From: Nakamurella sp. PAMC28650
Lineage (GTDB): Bacteria; Actinomycetota; Actinomycetes; Mycobacteriales; Nakamurellaceae
Direction of reading: 5' to 3'
DNA: 64,000 nucleotides
NCBI RefSeq assembly: GCF_014303395.1
Contig: NZ_CP060298.1
Coordinates: forward strand, 3,057,001-3,121,000
Part shown: one piece after another, positions 42,801 to 49,900 of the stretch
Layout: each line of letters starts with the position of its first letter
Numbering within the stretch: the first letter of the stretch is position 1
The notes under the pieces: generated by a model
The model's database searches: none
Told to the model about the DNA's origin: nothing
The model's input: the letters and a program-made list of their open reading frames with translations, nothing else
Made by a program: the position numbers and the translations under genes

Positions 42801-43518
42801 CACCATCATCAACGACACCATCGCGAAGAACATCACGACTGCGACGGCGGTGACCAGCAACGGATCGGCTGCACCGGCCGGCATCTCCACCGCGCACAAC
42901 AGCGACCCGTTCCAGGCCACGCTGCCGGCCGGTAGTCCGACCTGGTCGAACCCGATCATCGCCAACGACATCGTCTACGACAACCGGGCCGGCTCGTGGA
43001 ACGCGTCGACCAGCAATGTCAGCGGCATTGGTCAGACCGGTGACGCCACTCCGCTCAATGTCTGGGACATCGGCATCGCCGACCCGGGTGCGGGGCTCCT
43101 GAGCCCGATCCATTCGGTGCTCAGCACCTCGCCCGGTGCTGCGGGCGGCGAGGGCTACACCGCCTCGCCGACCAACAGGGTCACCGCAGCACCGACGGTC
43201 GCCTCCGCCAACGCTCCAGGCTTCGCGGCCCCGTTCAGCCTGCAACTGGACATCACCCCGATGCGGATCAACTTCCGGTTCCGGGTGACCGCGATCGTCA
43301 ACATCGGGTTGCCCGCCAACAGCATCGGCGACTACCACATCGGCGCCACGTCACCCGCCGTGCTGCTCGGGGCCAACCAGCTGGCCCCCGGCGACATCAC
43401 AGCGCCGTTCAGCGGACCGATCTTCGCCCCCACGGTGGACATCGACGGTGTCTCCCGGTTCGACCCGCAGACCACCCAGCCCCGCATCGACGCCGGCGCG
43501 ACCCAGGCCCCCCGGTGA
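36880..43518 (+). CDS. Giant secreted scaffold protein: SdrD-like, TIG and beta-helix domains
   Basis: 2,212 residues from ATG 36880 (GTGAGGGAC upstream). A long signal peptide ends near TAASAAPS. About residues 530-640 form carboxypeptidase-regulatory/Cna-B-like strands (GSFQINGVPDGSYSVAVWD); about 650-710 is an SdrD-like block (CIDTNGNGRCDPGEAGVPHF) with the calcium-type Asp/Asn loop. About 1365-1450 is an IPT/TIG Ig-like domain. About 1700-2030 is a right-handed beta-helix with repeated NNxI, GGGI and NxI turns. No anchor motif or copper-ligand cluster is seen. It starts the oxidase operon and ends in TGATG. A structural or substrate-binding role is inferred. Confidence 0.9.
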   Translation: MTELGIRLRGGISRSTAPRRFPSLRRRPLRRPAAAVLALVLATSALTAIGGSTAASAAPSLSAAAPDPGFTSSGHPNPAADLSSCSTRAAGVLCVRAAQDSILPGAHNGGQGPGKNDPVPQFKWLLNKDNTGGVTLGADGRTPIAAEVTKCHPITSTFPNGNANYPNPVNTFDGTGPLLADGSPNPAACNWPSIHNITSSPVVSQGTQQDWNPTTPIPLQVGRAGRGLPNGKYLVSITSNGYQIGGGHFVVTDGKFSGLDTTPAGAVVVGLNPLPIPLSNIRLKVYGDMGATNAQWDEQSEFGLPGYDAHLTDFDGPVNVDYYNNPLCTAYRLNPDYDRVNHPDPTDSFYQVKLGLDARPIVDPAHHIRGNFEVAGPATGSCTSDSNGDILIPYMAPNRYGSSVIADQSSGTDPVTGQVMAPQQTCAVLSTKADAVTTATQAQACWVQTTTLEGNHDFDTWPQANSTGYDTELLVGGELVPQVQFGFVRAGCMANPATGTVDYQGLTDPTKWLSPADPACATVPQEPGAPAATGAIKGKIMGAAAYYPGLGGLTGANGQAGNAGTAGYKFDRPVKHPWVTLSDLNNGDKTVWASNANLDGSFQINGVPDGSYSVAVWDQMQDYIFDSFNVTVAGGKVVDLGVVPLLEWWTRITGHVCIDTNGNGRCDPGEAGVPHFLVQNLNRTNNAQEGGQNTDVTDQNGFYQFTEAYPLGYNDVIQAFNTRWKTTGMTWQACNDPQEHTTSTAAVDVQYNPVIAQCGRLDWAVQPYKGATTGPGDAAKTVKRSDNGGIVATVLYDAVRNRNLGRTQVQYDYFTGIPGVMTELFQPIRAAAGAPTTQSCPGGSTAPNVSFTGYLLNCDGSYHTATVTGGYSTAYKNGQVDSTDRFGAANPGTVNAYQSEHYGRATGCVARDANGKIISGSLGAGGKVTGTNSDGTTVTDFLPGLTVDPASPNPGHYTQACIEAPASAVNFGLGTDNLLLDPNVPTGATHGTQTVDGNFALTPTDASGAPVTGNFLAKVDIPGDKVLPQPTPGVDRPLYKVADETSNNNLAGSGLAPYTTDLGSTDTKNDGPGHASTPQFVPQNADLTNVYNQDGTLHTNLGASCPVLTAPGTTGTCVAFSFPSQAGPPSQTPIATPVTGGDSPTTQIEDPNTASPSADPQCAGSAYTVNVTDPGLLSAGGSMQQGNTRNSCDVHLIHVGGGQSVAPNFYLYTDVPIPTTFIVQNFDDTNLSTTKTETQYGDAAPIPNSPEGVYDWHGNLVDQMNIDPNGIAEALMPSTDVANCATPAGICQNIYRFVGNDPGTIDHPNFNYNPQFQTITANFQAMPGEFTPADTAPTRSALAFLNGGQKFTAAAQCAIAPTSPQLYSVDHPYGAPAAAVVIKGLGFGGTQGAGRVTLAGNGLTTPAVAGISSWSDTEIHASIPLGTPGGKYQLTITNDAKTATVNGISYYVIDGTYKPAILEVDPTLTAEATDQAGWTAQTKFPSIQEALERAAGYWLKPTAGNLVYTQVTDSQLPGAIVVVYPAAVTQQSPVNSAVTSGVWFEPVIIHSAVTLQGVGPGGVIPATAGNPATVVPGTVIDGRYYFGLTDNTVTPPAAIDWATAPQDVRAQHAVDIWQSIAGVLFPKTPGVDNKLITEGQNVTVLGQRDQPEYGPSAHPVLDGFGLQAAVTINTPANVNANTGQRTGPAGGADATQGGALFLNGHDDYTQVTNDVIDGNSGSYGAIRVGSPQLDAQHNWNVEFGNNQIVANGGNNLGGGMAIFNDAGGYNVHDNLICGNQSAEYGGGMSQYGLSIAPVTFTGTLSTDGKTLTWTGGGTAGPFTGADVGSSVAGDGLKGASIVSVQSPTSVTLSGVNDAGLFKAGFRYIPGTAARQTNVNVIAHNVVNLNQSQDEGGGIMIAGQLPADSTKPSLGAGPLNISGNTISVNAANDDGGGIRFLQAGNFPIRVENNSITNNVSSHEGGGIALDDTAQVTIINDTIAKNITTATAVTSNGSAAPAGISTAHNSDPFQATLPAGSPTWSNPIIANDIVYDNRAGSWNASTSNVSGIGQTGDATPLNVWDIGIADPGAGLLSPIHSVLSTSPGAAGGEGYTASPTNRVTAAPTVASANAPGFAAPFSLQLDITPMRINFRFRVTAIVNIGLPANSIGDYHIGATSPAVLLGANQLAPGDITAPFSGPIFAPTVDIDGVSRFDPQTTQPRIDAGATQAPR

Positions 43519-43555
43519 TGCCCGCGGACCCGGGCGGCGACGCCGATGGACCGCA

Positions 43556-43623
43556 CAGATCCGCCCTGCACAGATCCGCCCCGCACAGATCCGCCCCGCA
43601 AAGATCCGCCCTGCACAGATCCG
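43556..43623 (+). repeat. 15-bp tandem repeat array
   Basis: Four to five copies of CACAGATCCGCCCYG lie between the scaffold stop and the oxidase ATG at 43656. Period 15 keeps frame, so read forward from ATG 43518 it encodes HRSAL/HRSAP units and on the minus strand ADLCG/ADLCR units. Best regarded as an unstable spacer that may tune coupling between the genes. Confidence 0.85.
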
Positions 43624-43655
43624 CGCCGACGAGCAACGCAGAAAGGCAGCTCCCG

Positions 43656-45329
43656 ATGAGTGAAACACCGCCCGGCGCACCGTCACCCGCGCCGCACCCA
43701 GGGCAGACGGGCTGGATCAGGGCCGTTTCACGGCGGGCCCTGATCAGGTCGATGGTCGCAGCCTCGGCGGCCGGGGGCGTCCTGCTGCTCGGTCGGCCCG
43801 GCCCGTCCGGTGCCCGGTCGTCGGCGGCGTCGGCTGCGCCCGCGGGACCCACCGTGAAACTGGCGGCCGCCGCCGTGCCGGTGAAGGCATACACCCTGGC
43901 CGGGACGGACGGGTGGGTGTCGATGCCGGTCGGCGCGAATGCGATGCCGCCCTACTTCCCCGACAGCTTCGCTCCGCCGAACGGCAACAGCACCGGCGAT
44001 AAGCGGAAGGACCTGTTCACCACGTATGCGTTCGGGTTCCGCAACGTCAGCCAGTACAACCCGCCGACCGCGCCCGTCGGCGCCACCTCGCAGTTGCTGG
44101 TCGACAACGTGAAGAACCACGTGCAGATCTCGGCGCCGCTGATCTACGCGCAGGCCGGGCAGGACCTTCGGCTGACGTTGTTCAACCTGGGCATGGGCAA
44201 CCGCCCTGACCTGTTCGACAGCCACACCATCCACTTCCATGGCTTCGCCAACCAGATCGCCTACTTCGACGGGGTCCCGGATGCTTCCCTGTCGGTTCCC
44301 CCGGGGCAGTCCCTGCACTACCGGTACCTGCCGGTGGACGCCGGAACCTACATGTACCACTGCCATGTCGAGGACGTCGAGCACGTGCAGATGGGCATGA
44401 ACGGCATGGTGTTCATCGCGCCCCGCAAGGGCGTGAACTACGCCTACGACACACCGACCACCGCGGCCACGGACCCGGCGGTCACCACGCGATTCGACCG
44501 GCAGTTCTCCATCCACCTGTCCGAGATCTTCCCGCAGGGCCACTACGGCGACGCCCACATCCAGGACACCGACTGGACCGACTTCACCGGCTACTTCCGG
44601 CTGATGAACGGCCGGGCCTGGCCGGACACGGTCAAACCGCACGCCGGGGACTATCCGACGGGCGCGCCCGGCGATCCGGACGCCGCGGTTCCAACTACCA
44701 CCGACCCGGTGGACGGCAAGCGGCTGCGGTTCCAGCCGCTGTCGTCGTTGATCCAGGGGGAGAGCGGTGAGTACGTCCTGGTGCGGGTGTCGCACCTCGG
44801 GTACGAGCAGCACTCGCTGGTGCTGGAAGGGTTGCCGATGACGGTGATCGGGCAGGACGCCAAGTTCCTGGGCGCCGGCCGGGCCGGCTACTACGGCGAC
44901 TACCAGTACGGGAAGAACGGCGATCCGCTGGCCGCCCAGCGGGTGCCGGATCCGCCGCGCGGCAACGCCGAGACGCTGACCAACCGGGTCGACCTGGGGC
45001 CGGGGGAGAGCCGCGATCTGCTGATCGGCCCGCTGCCGTCCGTCTCGGCAGTGACCGTCTTCCCGTTCTACGACCGGGAGTTCGGTTACCTGAACGGAGG
45101 CGACAACACCTCCGGCTACGGCGGGATGCGCACCGAAGTACACGTGCACCCCAAGGGCGGCCTGACCCGCCCCAGCGCCGCGGAACTCGCCCTCCTGACC
45201 AAGGGCGCCGACTCCACCACGCTGGACCTCGGCGGCAACCTCTTGAACAACTTCGCGGGTGCCAACGGAACGTGGACCTACGCCGACGGCAACCCGATCG
45301 TGCAGGCCTTCCCCGGCAAGCTCTACTGA
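43656..45329 (+). CDS. Tat-exported multicopper oxidase with complete type 1 copper motif
   Basis: 557 residues from ATG 43656 (AAAGG upstream). The Tat signal is SRRALIRSMVAASAAGG. Cupredoxin motifs: HTIHFHG near residue 190 and YHCHVEDVEHVQMGMNGM near 232-250, the latter holding Cys-His-Met of a type 1 site inside the first domain, as in two-domain oxidases. A later GYEQHSLVLEG gives further His. The usual C-terminal HPxHxH and HCH pair of three-domain laccases is not found, so the trinuclear site is incomplete in this chain alone. ATG 43518 overlapping the previous stop is an alternative start. Confidence 0.9.
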   Translation: MSETPPGAPSPAPHPGQTGWIRAVSRRALIRSMVAASAAGGVLLLGRPGPSGARSSAASAAPAGPTVKLAAAAVPVKAYTLAGTDGWVSMPVGANAMPPYFPDSFAPPNGNSTGDKRKDLFTTYAFGFRNVSQYNPPTAPVGATSQLLVDNVKNHVQISAPLIYAQAGQDLRLTLFNLGMGNRPDLFDSHTIHFHGFANQIAYFDGVPDASLSVPPGQSLHYRYLPVDAGTYMYHCHVEDVEHVQMGMNGMVFIAPRKGVNYAYDTPTTAATDPAVTTRFDRQFSIHLSEIFPQGHYGDAHIQDTDWTDFTGYFRLMNGRAWPDTVKPHAGDYPTGAPGDPDAAVPTTTDPVDGKRLRFQPLSSLIQGESGEYVLVRVSHLGYEQHSLVLEGLPMTVIGQDAKFLGAGRAGYYGDYQYGKNGDPLAAQRVPDPPRGNAETLTNRVDLGPGESRDLLIGPLPSVSAVTVFPFYDREFGYLNGGDNTSGYGGMRTEVHVHPKGGLTRPSAAELALLTKGADSTTLDLGGNLLNNFAGANGTWTYADGNPIVQAFPGKLY

Positions 45330-45340
45330 TGAGGCGCCCG

Positions 45341-46996
45341 ATGAAATCTCAGCACCGTGTGGCCGGCGCCGTCCGCTCCCTGGGGGGCCGCGCGCTCGGC
45401 GGCCGTCGTGCGCTCCGTCGCCAGGTCCCGGTCGCAGTCGCGGTCCTGCTGGCGGCGATGTTCACTCCGCTGGCCGCCGGATCGGCCGCCGCGGCGACAC
45501 CGACGGCGCAGGCCGAGGGCTTGGTCTGCGCGGCCGGTTCCACCGCCGATTTCCGCAACCCGACCAAGGTCGCAACGAACGGCGCGATACCCACGCACCC
45601 GGGCTTCGTGCTGACCGCCCAGGACGGCTACATCACCACCCCGGACGGCAACTCCATCTACATGTGGGGCTACGCCGCCGGCGGGGGCTCCTACCAGGAC
45701 CCCGGGCCGGTGTTGTGCGTGAACGAGGGCGACACCGTCACCATCACCCTGGCCAACACCCTGCCGGTGGCCACGTCGATCCAGTTCCCGGGCCTGACCG
45801 GTGTGATGGCCAACGGCACACCTTCGCAGCCCGATGCCGCCACCAACTCGGTGGCCACCCCGGCCGCGGCGGAACCGGGCTCGGTGCCGAACGCCAGCGA
45901 CCCGGGCAAGGCGACGAAGGTGACCTACACGTTCGTCGCCGACCACCCCGGCACCTTCCTCTACGAATCTGGCACCGACCCGCAGCTGCAGGTGCAGATG
46001 GGCCTGGTCGGTGCGATCGTCGTTCGCCCGAAGCTCGGCAACCCGTGCCTGTCGCCCACGTCCCTCGACGGAAAAGTGCCCGCCGGCACGGTGTGCACGC
46101 CGTCCGCCCACGTCTACGACGATGCGGGCGCCACCCCGGGCATGGCGACTGATCCGACCAGTTGCGCGGTCCCGGCCGGCGGGCTGGCCTGCTTCTCGAC
46201 GTTCAACCCGACCAAGGAATACCTGCACGTGCTGAGCGAGATCGACCCGATGGTGCACTCAGCGATGGAGTCACCCGGGTCGCCGGGCGTTTACAGCTAC
46301 GACATGACCACCTACAAGGCCCGGTACTTCTTCATCAACGGGCGCAGCTTCCCCGACACCGTCTCGCCCAACTTCGCCGCCCACATCCCGTCTCAGCCCT
46401 ACGGCGCGCTGGCGCACATCCAGCCCCGCAACACCCAGCGGTACCTGACCGGTACGACGCCGAACCCCGACTACAACCCGGACTCTGCGCTGATCCGGTA
46501 CCTGAACACCGGTCCGGTCGACTACCCGTTCCACCCGCATTCCAACAACGAACGCCAGATCGGGTTCGATGCGCACCCGATGATCAACAACACCGCCGCG
46601 GCCACGCCGACCGACGTGTCCATCGACCGCTACTCGGTCGTCGTCCCGCCCGGGTCGACCATCGAGACCGAGTTCGCGTGGGTGGACCAGGCCAACTGGA
46701 ACCCGGCCACCCACCCGGTCGATAGCGGCGACCCCGGCACCGTCCCCGTTCCGGAGCAGCAGGCCAGGACCGAGGGCCAGTACTGGTCCGGCTCGCCCTA
46801 CCTGGGCTGGCAGAACGACCTGTCCACCGGCAAGACCCAATTCAACGAGTGCGGCGAGATGTACCAGGTCGCGCACAGTCATGCGCTGTTCCAAGCCACC
46901 AACTACGGCGCCTCGATGGGCGGAATGCTCACCATGATCCGGATCGACCCGCCTAACTCGTTCGCCGAACACGCCCACTGCACGACAGGGAACTGA
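45341..46996 (+). CDS. Cupredoxin-fold multicopper oxidase-like protein with partial ligand set
   Basis: 551 residues from ATG 45341 (GAGG at 6 nt); ATG 45329 in TGATG is also possible. Sec signal RRQVPVAVAVLLAAMFTPLA to AAAAT. The first domain keeps the fold but not the ligands: SIQFPGL replaces the HxHG motif and YESGTDPQLQVQMGLVG replaces HCHxxxHxxM. The last domain keeps DYPFHPHSNNERQIG near residue 394 and AHSHALFQATNYGASMGGM near 512, with Ser in the place of the type 1 Cys. It therefore has the half-set missing from the previous protein. Confidence 0.87.
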   Translation: MKSQHRVAGAVRSLGGRALGGRRALRRQVPVAVAVLLAAMFTPLAAGSAAAATPTAQAEGLVCAAGSTADFRNPTKVATNGAIPTHPGFVLTAQDGYITTPDGNSIYMWGYAAGGGSYQDPGPVLCVNEGDTVTITLANTLPVATSIQFPGLTGVMANGTPSQPDAATNSVATPAAAEPGSVPNASDPGKATKVTYTFVADHPGTFLYESGTDPQLQVQMGLVGAIVVRPKLGNPCLSPTSLDGKVPAGTVCTPSAHVYDDAGATPGMATDPTSCAVPAGGLACFSTFNPTKEYLHVLSEIDPMVHSAMESPGSPGVYSYDMTTYKARYFFINGRSFPDTVSPNFAAHIPSQPYGALAHIQPRNTQRYLTGTTPNPDYNPDSALIRYLNTGPVDYPFHPHSNNERQIGFDAHPMINNTAAATPTDVSIDRYSVVVPPGSTIETEFAWVDQANWNPATHPVDSGDPGTVPVPEQQARTEGQYWSGSPYLGWQNDLSTGKTQFNECGEMYQVAHSHALFQATNYGASMGGMLTMIRIDPPNSFAEHAHCTTGN

Positions 46997-46997
46997 C

Positions 46998-49900
46998 ATG
47001 ACGATCTGGTCTTCGAATTCGACGAGCGACGCCTTCCCGCCGGTCCCTGCCCGACCCGTGAGTGGCCGTTGGCCCCGCCGGGTCATGGCGTTGGTGGTGA
47101 CCACCTGCCTGATGACGCTGGCGTTGGTGGTGCTGCCCGCCACCGCCCAGGCGGCCACCCCGACGGTCGCACTCACCGCGGCGGTCACGCCGGGCAACCC
47201 GGCGGTGGCGTTCACCGCCACCGTCGGGAGCAACGCCGTGGGTGACACCGCTTACCTGTGCTTCGGTGACGAGGCGCCCGTCCTGTGTGACGCCGCCACG
47301 GCGGGCACAGCGGTCGACATGACCACCGCCACTGCCGTCGGAGGCGCAGCAGTGAGCCACACCTACGCCAAGGAAGGCACCTTCTCGGCGGTGCTCTACG
47401 AGGTGTCGGGCACCACGGTGACCGCGTCATCACCCAGCGCCGTCGTCGTCACCATCGACGGCACCGCACAGCTCACCGCTACCGCCACCGGCCTGACCGC
47501 CGTACTGGACGGTTCCGCCTCCACTGCCGCGGTCGCTACGGACACCTGGTGGGCCTGTTTCGGGGAACACCTAGCGTGCAGCGCCACCGCACCTGACCTC
47601 TCCGGCACCGTCGGCGTCAACGGGCCGCCGCTCAACAAGGTGAGCCACATCTACGCCAAGCCGAGCGCCGCAGCCGGGTATCCAGCCGGGTATCCAGCGA
47701 GTCTGACCGTCGTCGGGACCGCGGTGAGCAGTACCGTCTCGCTGCCGGTTCTGGTGAACTTCCCGGACCCGACCGCGATCCTGACCGCCGACAGCGTGAC
47801 CGGTACCGGGATCCTGCCGGTGATCTTCTATGGGAACCAGTCTTCGGTCAGCACCGGGGACAGCTGGGGGTTCTGCTTCGGCGACGTCCCGGGTTGCTCG
47901 GCGACCACCCCCGACCAGTCCGGGTCGATCAGTGGAGCGACCCCGACCGTCGCCTTGACCGGCACCCACACCTACCTGCCGGGGAACTACACCGCAGCCC
48001 TGTGGGTGAGCAAGCCCGGCTCCACGACCAGCACGGCGACCCTCGCGATCACCGTCGGCAATCCGGTCGCCGCACCGGACGGGACCTGTGCGCTGAGCGG
48101 GATCATCCGCACCTGCGACCTGTACGCCAAAGCCAACGGCACCGTCACCGCGGGCCCGGACACCATCAAGTTCTGGGGGTTCACCACGTCTGACACCGCG
48201 ACGCCGGTGCTGGGCGGCCCGACCCTGATCGCCACCGAAGGGGAGAAGCTCGCCTTCACCGTCCACAACCAACTCGATCCCAGGGCCGGCAACGTCGCGA
48301 TCACCGTGCCCTCGCTGGCCGGCGCACCAGACCTGATCGGGGTTGCAACCGGCGCCGCCGGCGGGTCCGGCTCGTTCACGCTGACCCGGCCGGGTACCTA
48401 CGTCTACGAGGCCGGCCTGACCTCCGGCGGCGCCCGGCAGGTCGCGATGGGCCTGTCCGGAATGCTGATCGTGCGGCCTTCGGTGGTACTCACCTCTGCC
48501 AACTCGGCCCACTGCGCCTACGACGGGGCCGTCAACGTCGATTGTCTGGCCAACAAGGACACCCGGAACTACTACGACCGGGAGAAGGTCGTCAAGGTCG
48601 ACGAACTGGATGCGGCCTTCACCGCAGACCCGTTCGGCTCCGACACCGGCGACTACCACCCGACGAACTACTTCGTCGACGGCGTCGCCTACGACTCGGC
48701 GAAGGCGGCGCTGGACCCGGCCGCCCCGGCCTTCAACGCCGCCGTCAACAGTGTCCGGTTGGACGCGTCGCCCGGCGACAGTGTGCTGCTGCGCTACGCC
48801 GACCTGGGGCTGCGGGAACACTCGATGAACCTGCTCAACCTGGTGCAGACCGAAACCGCCCGGGATGCGAACGTGCTGCCCAACGTCACCGTGCAGAGCA
48901 CCGAGTTCCTCAATGCCGGGCAGACCGCGGACACCTTCCTGGTCATCCCGCCGGGTGCGGTCACCGGCACGAGGTATCCGCTCTACGACGCCGGCATGCA
49001 CCTGAACAATGGCGCCACCGGGGGGCTGGGCGGTCTCTACACGTACCTGAACGTGGTCAACGGGACGAGCGCCGCCGATATCGGCCCGGTCGGCACCGCC
49101 GCATCCGTCGTGCCGACCTTCACCGGGTCGGTCCCGAACATCGACAACGGGCAGGTGCCCACCCTGACGGTCGCGGCGACGTTCAAGGCGCAGACCGCTG
49201 GGGCGTCGGTCAGCTCCGTGCAGTGGTCCCTGGACGTGCCCTCACCCGACAGCCTGTGGCAGCCTTCCGGGGCGGCCATCCCGGCCGGCAGCGCCACCGC
49301 AACGGTGCCGTTCACCATCGACCGGTCCACACTGACCCAGCAGCTGGGCATCGAACCGGACCGGATCTTCGGCGAGCACACCATCTGGTTGCAGGCCATG
49401 GATTCGAACGGCAAGGTGGGCCCGGTCGTCGGGGCGAGTTTCTCCCTGGCGATGCGCGATGCAGTGATCTCCACCCTGGCGATCAATCCGCAGGTCACCA
49501 ACGGCACCACCCGGTCCAACCAGTTCCCGGTCGCCTCCACCAAGATCTCCGCGCCGTCGAACGAGGTGAACGTGCCGGCATCGGTGATCTACGTCAACTC
49601 GACCGCCGGGTTCCCCGGCACCTGCGACACCGGGGGATGCCTGATCACCGTCGCGACAACCATCGCCGACGGCCCGGCCCAGGGCGACCTGGTCTACCAG
49701 ACGTTCACCTACACGGGACTCGGCGCGAACACCCAGCCCAACGGTCCCAGTTTCAACGGGGTCAGGATCGTCACGCCGGTGCCCCGCAACACCTATCTGT
49801 TCGACGCGGGCAACACGGTGGCCCTGGACGTCGTACCGGCCGGCTACATCGCACTCAACGCCACCGCCACGTCGTCACTGCCAGGCTGGGTCGTGGAAGG

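Noticed and set aside
40966-43338. 790-codon minus-strand frame inside the scaffold gene
   Set aside because: Shadow of codon bias; the plus-strand frame has signal peptide, domains and consistent composition over 2,212 codons.
43556-43623. Possible CRISPR-like array
   Set aside because: Repeats are contiguous, 15 bp long, with no spacers and no cas genes nearby.
43409-43894. Minus-strand ORF with ADLCG/ADLCR units resembling a pentapeptide-repeat protein
   Set aside because: The units come only from the 15-bp tandem array; the rest of the frame is a shadow of the oxidase gene, and there is no start with a ribosome site.
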